Assembly (NCBI GenBank): GCA_035299065.1
Contig: DATGXI010000069.1
Span: 1-14,604 of the forward strand
Length of the DNA stretch: 14,604 nucleotides
DNA from: DASPJQ01 sp035299065
GTDB taxonomy: Bacteria > Bacteroidota > Bacteroidia > Flavobacteriales_D > UBA2798
Reading direction: 5' to 3'
In this document: in pieces, positions 7,716-11,211 of the stretch
Layout: each line of letters begins with the position of its first letter
How positions within the stretch are numbered: position 1 is the stretch's first letter
Program-made: the position numbers and the translations under genes
Notes under the pieces: generated by a model
What the model was told of the DNA's origin: nothing
Database searches by the model: none
What the model saw: the letters and a program-made list of their open reading frames with translations, nothing else

Positions 7716-8357
7716 CTACACCAAATCAGGTTGAGGCGTTGTTCTTAAATACGGTTTAATGATTTTATGTCCTTTTGGAAATTTAGCTGCAATTTCTTCG
7801 GTTTTTATAGCAGGTATTACAACCACATCCTCTCCGTGTTTCCAGTCGGCTGGGGTAGCCACGCTATAATTGGCGGTTAATTGCAGCGAGTCGATTACAC
7901 GCAGAATTTCCTGGAAATTGCGGCCGGTTGATGCCGGGTAGGTTAGGCTTAATTTAATTTTCTTGTCAGGCCCAATAATAAATACCGAACGCACCGTAAA
8001 TTTATCAGAGGCATTTGGATGAACAAGGTCATACAATTTGGCAATGGTAAATTCAGGGTCAGCAATTATAGGGAAGTTAACCAACGTATTTTGTGTTTCG
8101 TTAATGTCTTTTATCCAGCTGTAATGCGAGTCAAGATGATCAACACTTATGGCAATTGGTTTTACATTGCGTTTGTCAAACTCAAATTTCAAACGCGCAA
8201 CAGCGCCTAATTCGGTTGTGCACACAGGTGTAAAGTCGGCAGGATGCGAGAATAAAATCCCCCAACTGTCTCCCAGCCATTGGTGAAAATTAATTTTGCC
8301 AAGCGTTGTTTCTGCTGTAAAATCGGGAGCTGTGTCCCCTAGTCTTGTTGTTGCCAT
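7716..8357 (-). CDS. 1-Cys peroxiredoxin, Prx6 family
   Basis: This 213-residue thiol peroxidase reduces hydrogen peroxide and organic or lipid hydroperoxides. The catalytic motif PADFTPVC gives P39, T43 and peroxidatic C46, with R123 as the likely active-site Arg. C46 is the only cysteine in the protein, so it must be regenerated by an outside thiol (1-Cys mechanism). The C-terminal half carries the Prx6-type TPADWKHGEDVVVIPAI and a PYLR segment near the end. It lies 52 nt after tRNA-Cys and 90 nt before the sulfite reductase gene, in the same orientation. No promoter-like box lies between it and the tRNA, so it may be transcribed with both. Its 5' UTR is an AT-rich 7-bp repeat. A cytoplasmic location follows from the lack of a signal peptide. 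Confidence 0.95.
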   Translation of the reverse strand: MATTRLGDTAPDFTAETTLGKINFHQWLGDSWGILFSHPADFTPVCTTELGAVARLKFEFDKRNVKPIAISVDHLDSHYSWIKDINETQNTLVNFPIIADPEFTIAKLYDLVHPNASDKFTVRSVFIIGPDKKIKLSLTYPASTGRNFQEILRVIDSLQLTANYSVATPADWKHGEDVVVIPAIKTEEIAAKFPKGHKIIKPYLRTTPQPDLV

Positions 8358-8360
8358 GTG

Positions 8361-8395
8361 ATTTAAAATTTAAGATTTAAGATTTAAAATTTAAT
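8361..8395. repeat. 7-bp tandem repeat (ATTTAAA/G), 5 units
   Basis: Five consecutive heptamers read ATTTAAA, ATTTAAG, ATTTAAG, ATTTAAA, ATTTAAT. The run begins 3 nt upstream of the peroxiredoxin start codon and fills most of the 52-nt gap to tRNA-Cys, so it occupies the translation-initiation region of the peroxiredoxin mRNA. It is A/T-only except for two G. Gain or loss of units would change spacing upstream of the start codon. Confidence 0.85.
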
Positions 8396-8410
8396 ATTCG
8401 TAATTGTTTG

Positions 8411-8481
8411 AGGTCCTAACCAGATTTGAACTGGTGTAAACGGTTTTGCAGACCGGTGCCTCGCCTCTCGGCCACAGGACC
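8411..8481 (-). tRNA. tRNA-Cys(GCA)
   Basis: This 71-nt cloverleaf is read on the minus strand. The acceptor strands are GGTCCTG and TAGGACC with discriminator U73, the Cys identity base. The D-stem is GCC/GGC, the anticodon loop CTGCAAA gives anticodon GCA (8447-8449), and the T-arm is ACCAG-TTCAAAT-CTGGT. The first pair of the anticodon stem is a C/U mismatch; the other four pair. CCA is not encoded. The gene sits 32 nt after an intrinsic terminator (8514-8545) that follows a Cys-codon leader ORF, and 53 nt before the peroxiredoxin start. No convincing TAnnTTTG promoter box lies between that terminator and the tRNA, so its transcription may depend on read-through of the terminator. Confidence 0.96.
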
Positions 8482-8513
8482 TTATTTATTTCATTTTTTA
8501 TTTGCATCTTTTT

Positions 8514-8545
8514 AAAAACAAAAAACCCTTTCTTTCGGAAAGGGT
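8514..8545 (-). terminator. Intrinsic terminator 2 (attenuator)
   Basis: On the minus strand ACCCTTTC (8545-8538), a 5-nt loop CGAAA, and GAAAGGGT (8532-8525) form a perfect 8-bp stem, extendable by two further pairs, followed by TTTTTGTTTTT. The stem sits 29 nt after the stop codon of the Cys-rich leader ORF at 8575-8634. The same octamer GAAAGGGT also occurs inside that ORF (8591-8584) and could pair with the 5' arm instead, which would prevent the terminator from forming. Confidence 0.85.
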
Positions 8546-8574
8546 CTAAGCTGATTAATTAACTCAATAGAATT

Positions 8575-8634
8575 CTAATCATAACCCTTTCGTGGATTCA
8601 TGCACATCATACAACAGTTCATTTTATTTTTCAT
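8575..8634 (-). CDS. Cys/Met-rich leader peptide 2 (putative attenuator peptide)
   Basis: This 19-codon ORF reads MKNKMNCCMMCMNPRKGYD and stops at TAG (8577-8575). A shorter version could start at the ATG at 8622. Cys codons are TGT TGT (8616-8611) and TGC (8604-8602), mixed with ATG codons, a composition far from the average protein and typical of amino-acid-sensing leader peptides. The codons CGA AAG GGT contain GAAAGGGT (8591-8584), identical to the 3' arm of terminator 2 and perfectly complementary to its 5' arm (8545-8538). The inferred logic is as follows. A ribosome stalled at the first Cys codons leaves this octamer free to pair with the terminator's 5' arm and allow read-through; a ribosome that reaches the stop masks it and termination follows. 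Nothing but its role as a leader is suggested for the peptide itself. Confidence 0.7.
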   Translation of the reverse strand: MKNKMNCCMMCMNPRKGYD

Positions 8635-8654
8635 AATAATTAATGTCAATATCT

Positions 8655-8716
8655 GTTTAAGGTTTGCCAAGTTTAACTTGCCCGTTTGTTTTGTTAGTAG
8701 TTCCGCAACCTTAAAC
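8655..8716. repeat. Inverted repeat between the two attenuators
   Basis: GTTTAAGGTT at 8655-8664 and AACCTTAAAC at 8707-8716 are perfect 10-bp inverted repeats; the next two bases (GC) also pair if one T is bulged. Inside lies a second perfect palindrome, CAAGTT-T-AACTTG at 8668-8680. As RNA this would be a closed stem with an internal hairpin, placed between terminator 1 and leader ORF 2; as DNA it could be an operator. I could not match it to a known riboswitch class. Confidence 0.6.
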
Positions 8717-8730
8717 GCGAAACTTTAAGC

Positions 8731-8763
8731 AAATAAAAAAGGCTCCCCAAACGGAAAGCCTTT
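8731..8763 (-). terminator. Intrinsic terminator 1 (attenuator)
   Basis: On the minus strand AAAGGCTTTCC (8763-8753), loop GTTT, and GGGGAGCCTTT (8748-8738) form an 11-bp stem with two G-T pairs, followed by TTTATTT; the stem itself ends in TTT, so the T-rich tract is longer. It comes 28 nt after the stop codon of the leader ORF at 8792-8860. A segment just after that stop, GGAAAGTT (8789-8782), can pair with GGCTTTCC (8760-8753) of the terminator's 5' arm (8 pairs, two of them G-U), giving an alternative antiterminator. Confidence 0.85.
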
Positions 8764-8791
8764 CTCTACAATATAGTATACAACTTTCCCT

Positions 8792-8860
8792 TTACGCTAT
8801 AAGCATACAACAGCACATCATGCTTGCAGTATTCGCGGTATGGAAAGTGTTTGTCTTCAT
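8792..8860 (-). CDS. Cys/Met-rich leader peptide 1 (putative attenuator peptide)
   Basis: The ORF of 22 codons starts at the ATG at 8860 and ends with residues MMCCCMLIA and TAA (8794-8792). A start at the internal ATG at 8821 would give only those nine residues. It has three consecutive Cys codons (TGC TGT TGT, 8815-8807) flanked by Met codons. A good promoter-like pair lies just upstream (8871-8903) and intrinsic terminator 1 just downstream. The segment GGAAAGTT, three bases past the stop, is complementary to the terminator's 5' arm. A ribosome finishing at the stop would cover it, while one stalled at the Cys codons would leave it free. It shares the decamer CTGTTGTATG and the nonamer ATGATGTGC with leader 2 in a different order. 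If transcription starts as the promoter predicts, the 22-codon form would be nearly leaderless. Confidence 0.65.
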   Translation of the reverse strand: MKTNTFHTANTASMMCCCMLIA

Positions 8861-8870
8861 TTTTCTTTTA

Positions 8871-8903
8871 CAAAAGTAGGAACATTTTTAATACAGGATC
8901 AAA
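8871..8903 (-). promoter_or_regulatory. Bacteroidota-type promoter of the sulfur locus
   Basis: On the minus strand TTTG (8903-8900) and TACTTTTG (8878-8871) are separated by 21 nt, matching the TTTG / TAnnTTTG promoter pattern of this phylum at its expected spacing. It lies between the mutA stop and leader ORF 1, pointing toward the leader. The predicted transcription start is near 8865. This is the best promoter match I found in the window, and supports the leaders being the 5' end of their own transcript rather than a mutA 3' UTR. Confidence 0.65.
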
Positions 8904-8918
8904 AAAAATGCAAAAAAA

Positions 8919-10337
8919 TTATTTCGCAAGCGCCTTTTCGGCCTCAAACCCAAGCCTGGCGCGGGAAAGCTCGGGGAATATATTTTTTAAATTGCCTGTT
9001 ACTGAAACTTCAGGAAGCTCAATTTTTTCGGCTTTGTTAGGTTGCAAAGTCAGGCCAACAACCTTTAGCTTGTTAGAATTTAAGGCTTCTGTTAATGTCG
9101 CAAATGATTTTTTAACCTCGTCCTGGATTTTACCGGCTTCCATCATATATATATGTCCACCGGCTTTTTCAATCGCTTTCAAGGTTGTCAAAGCGGCCTC
9201 GGCCAATTGCGCGGTTAAGTTTTCTACTAAATACGATCCTCCTGACGGGTCGTTCACTTTATCCATAAACGATTCTTCGCGCAGCAACAATTGAATGTTT
9301 GTGGCCAACCGTTCGGCTGATTGATCAGCATGTGTACTCAACACGTTATACGGTGGCACATGAACACTGGTTGATCCGCCAGCAACCGCTGCCATGGCCT
9401 GGGTGGTTGAGCGCAGTAAATTATTGTGCTTGTCAGCAACCGACCACCAAAACGATGAAGCTTCGGCATACACATGTGCAGCAAACAGTTCTTTTGAACC
9501 CGTTATATGCTGGCACAAATTATTCCATACATAATGCAATGCGCGCAAGGCAGCAACCTCGCCAAAAAAATGAATGCCAACAGGCCAGTAAAAAGTAAGG
9601 CGCGGAATTACGTTGGCAACATCAATGTTTTTTGATTTAAAATAATTTAAATACTCAACAGCGTGTGAAAGTGTAAATGACAAGGTTTGCGCAAGGTTTG
9701 CACCGGCATAATGGTATCTTCCTGCATTTACCGTAAAGCAATGCAGCTTTTTGAAATGTTTAGCTACAAATTCAAATGTCTCAACCATTGAGTCCAGGTC
9801 TTTTTCTTTTGAACCTGACCATCCACCGTGCGCCAACGCTCCTGAAATTCCATCGCAATGTATGGTGCCAAAAACCTTGTCGGCATCGTTACCCGATTTT
9901 TTTATCCATTCATAATAATACCTGGCAACGTTTACCGAATTATAATGTTCTTTAAAATTAATCTCAACAAAATTTGCCAAAACACCGTTCAGCAATTGGC
10001 CAATGTGTTCTGCCGAATTTATTTTTCCAACCAACGTAATGGATGAAACGCCTTTCTCCAGGCTTTGTAAAATGTATTTATTTGTTTCGGCAGCATTTTC
10101 CGTTGAAAATTCGCGCGCAATGTTCCAACCTGCCTCTTTTTTTGAAACGATGGATGTAATGCTGGCTGCTTGCTTGTCCAGTTCGGCATTTGGTCCATAA
10201 AATGGTTTATATTCAAATCCAAAAACCGAAGGAATGTTTTGAAAATTTTCCTGTTTGGTTTCTTTCAAAAATGAATTTGTCCACTGCGCTGCATCCACCG
10301 CAGGAAACTCTTTTAAAATGGAATCTAGTACCGGCAT
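8919..10337 (-). CDS. mutA: Methylmalonyl-CoA mutase small (beta) subunit
   Basis: This 472-residue protein is the non-catalytic partner of the B12-dependent mutase that interconverts succinyl-CoA and methylmalonyl-CoA in propionate metabolism. Recognisable family segments are HCDGISGALAHGG (160-172), NAGRYHYAGANLAQTLSF (204-221), HVYAEASSFWWSVADKHNN (288-306), GGSTSVHVPPYN (320-331) and NDPSGGSYLVENLT (362-375). The C-terminal cobalamin-binding domain with its DxHxxG motif is absent, as in MutA chains, and the ORF seems complete. The catalytic large subunit gene normally follows, but here the next features are the attenuator region and tRNA-Cys. It lies 122 nt after the DivIC-like gene. An ATATTAG-type box upstream resembles a weak -7 element, but I do not call a promoter. 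Confidence 0.9.
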   Translation of the reverse strand: MPVLDSILKEFPAVDAAQWTNSFLKETKQENFQNIPSVFGFEYKPFYGPNAELDKQAASITSIVSKKEAGWNIAREFSTENAAETNKYILQSLEKGVSSITLVGKINSAEHIGQLLNGVLANFVEINFKEHYNSVNVARYYYEWIKKSGNDADKVFGTIHCDGISGALAHGGWSGSKEKDLDSMVETFEFVAKHFKKLHCFTVNAGRYHYAGANLAQTLSFTLSHAVEYLNYFKSKNIDVANVIPRLTFYWPVGIHFFGEVAALRALHYVWNNLCQHITGSKELFAAHVYAEASSFWWSVADKHNNLLRSTTQAMAAVAGGSTSVHVPPYNVLSTHADQSAERLATNIQLLLREESFMDKVNDPSGGSYLVENLTAQLAEAALTTLKAIEKAGGHIYMMEAGKIQDEVKKSFATLTEALNSNKLKVVGLTLQPNKAEKIELPEVSVTGNLKNIFPELSRARLGFEAEKALAK

Positions 10338-10459
10338 ATAAAAATTATGCTGCTAATATAGGTAAAAAGCATAAACCCTGCCTGCGCTTAAGCAGCAGTA
10401 AAGTTGAGCGTAAATAAGATTAATGGTTTTGTTAGTCAGCGCAATACGTTAAAACAGGA

Positions 10460-10768
10460 CTACTCGTCTTTTGGCTGGTCTGATACGATCACGAACACTT
10501 CTTCACCCGGCTTTTTAAAAAGGTATTCTTCGCGGGCAAATTTCTCCAGTGTTTTTTTATTCCCCAACTCCTTTAACTGGCGTTTTACATCAGCAATTTG
10601 GTCCTGTTTAACTTTCATTTCTTTTTTTACGGCATTCAGGCGTTTGATTAACCTGTAATGCTTAAAAAAATCATTGTTGTCCAAAAACGTCATCCACAAT
10701 AAAAAAAGCGCAAGGGTCAGCACAAATTTGTTCCTTATCCAGCTCCATTTGGGTATGAGGTATTTCAT
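10460..10768 (-). CDS. Septum formation initiator family protein (DivIC/FtsB-like)
   Basis: This 102-residue protein has a short cytoplasmic N-terminus rich in Lys and Trp, one membrane segment at about residues 15-30 (FVLTLALFLLWMTFL), then a predicted coiled coil from about 35 to 72 (many Lys/Glu/Gln with a leucine pattern), and the family's typical ending in which AREEYLFKKPGEEVFVI follows the coil. Such proteins bind the divisome through FtsL and FtsQ homologues and help activate septal wall synthesis. Length is typical. It stands alone between an intergenic repeat region and mutA on the same strand, with no other division genes in the window. Confidence 0.9.
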   Translation of the reverse strand: MKYLIPKWSWIRNKFVLTLALFLLWMTFLDNNDFFKHYRLIKRLNAVKKEMKVKQDQIADVKRQLKELGNKKTLEKFAREEYLFKKPGEEVFVIVSDQPKDE

Positions 10769-10960
10769 GCAATAAATTTAAGTCGTAAAAACGTGGGATT
10801 TTAGCAGTGGCCCCTGTGTTTTGAACAAATCGTTGTCCGTTCTCCGTTCCTCGTAGGTGAGGGTATGAAAATCAGGTGTGTTATAAACAGTGTTTTTAAG
10901 GGGCTGCCTCCCCTCGCAACAGCTCTAGATTCAAAATCATGAATTGTCAATTTCTCGGGG
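10769..10960. other. Intergenic region with no credible gene (left part of a 443-bp gap)
   Basis: The gap between the DivIC-like gene and the S9 peptidase gene holds no credible coding sequence. The first part has the GC-rich phrase AAGGGGCTGCCTCCCCTCGC near 10898-10918, possibly the outer part of the repeat annotated at 10961-11067. The rest of the gap is that repeat, a short Ser/Ala-codon-like CTGCTGCTGCC stretch near 11120, and the 7-bp CTAGT repeat. Confidence 0.5.
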
Positions 10961-11067
10961 CCGGGCTATTCGTTCCAAGTCCTCGCCTCAAAAGCGCGAG
11001 ATCCTTCGGAGTACCTCAGGAACGCACGCGCTTTTGAGGCTGCGGGCTTTCCACTTCTATCCCTGGC
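10961..11067 (+). repeat. Dispersed modular intergenic repeat, copy 2, with 14-bp perfect hairpin
   Basis: Box A (10961-10987) begins CCGGGCTAT and ends AGTCCTCGCC; box B (11039-11067) begins GCTGCGGGCT and ends CTATCCCTGGC. Both recur in inverted orientation at 1219-1305. Here the core between the boxes is a perfect 14-bp inverted repeat, GCCTCAAAAGCGCG (10985-10998) with CGCGCTTTTGAGGC (11027-11040), around a 28-nt loop that itself holds TCC-TTC-GGA. The core is absent from copy 1, so the boxes are conserved and the core varies. Confidence 0.75.
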
Positions 11068-11143
11068 AGGCTTTTACTTAGTGTTATCAATCATACTACT
11101 ACTGCCCCTGCGGCTCGTACTGCTGCTGCCTCCATTCTAACGT

Positions 11144-11211
11144 CTAGTCTAGTATCTAGTCTCTAGTTTCTAGTGACTAGTCTCTAGTGACTAGCGTCTA
11201 GTATCTCTTAT
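11144..11211. repeat. 7-bp tandem repeat (CTAGTNN), about 9 units
   Basis: Heptamers of the form CTAGTNN run from 11149 to 11204 (variants AT, CT, TT, GA, CT, GA, then CTAGCGT and CTAGTAT), preceded by a partial CTAGT at 11144 and followed by a decayed CTCTTAT ending at 11211. The next three bases are the S9 peptidase stop codon (CTA on the plus strand), which is in phase with the repeat. Nine CTAG tetramers fall within 59 bp. Confidence 0.9.

Noticed and set aside
8655..8716. T-box or SAM riboswitch
   Set aside because: I could not find the T-box motif or a recognisable SAM riboswitch core; both terminators are explained by the adjacent leader ORFs. It is kept as an unexplained inverted repeat.
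8824..9294. 156-codon plus-strand ORF opposite the mutA 3' end
   Set aside because: It begins at TTG, runs antisense to conserved mutA sequence and through the promoter/leader region, and has a Ser-rich composition typical of a reverse-frame shadow.
10961..11067. Integron attC site or insertion sequence end
   Set aside because: The paired boxes suggest a cassette-like structure, but I see no core GTTRRRY sites, integrase, transposase or target duplication.
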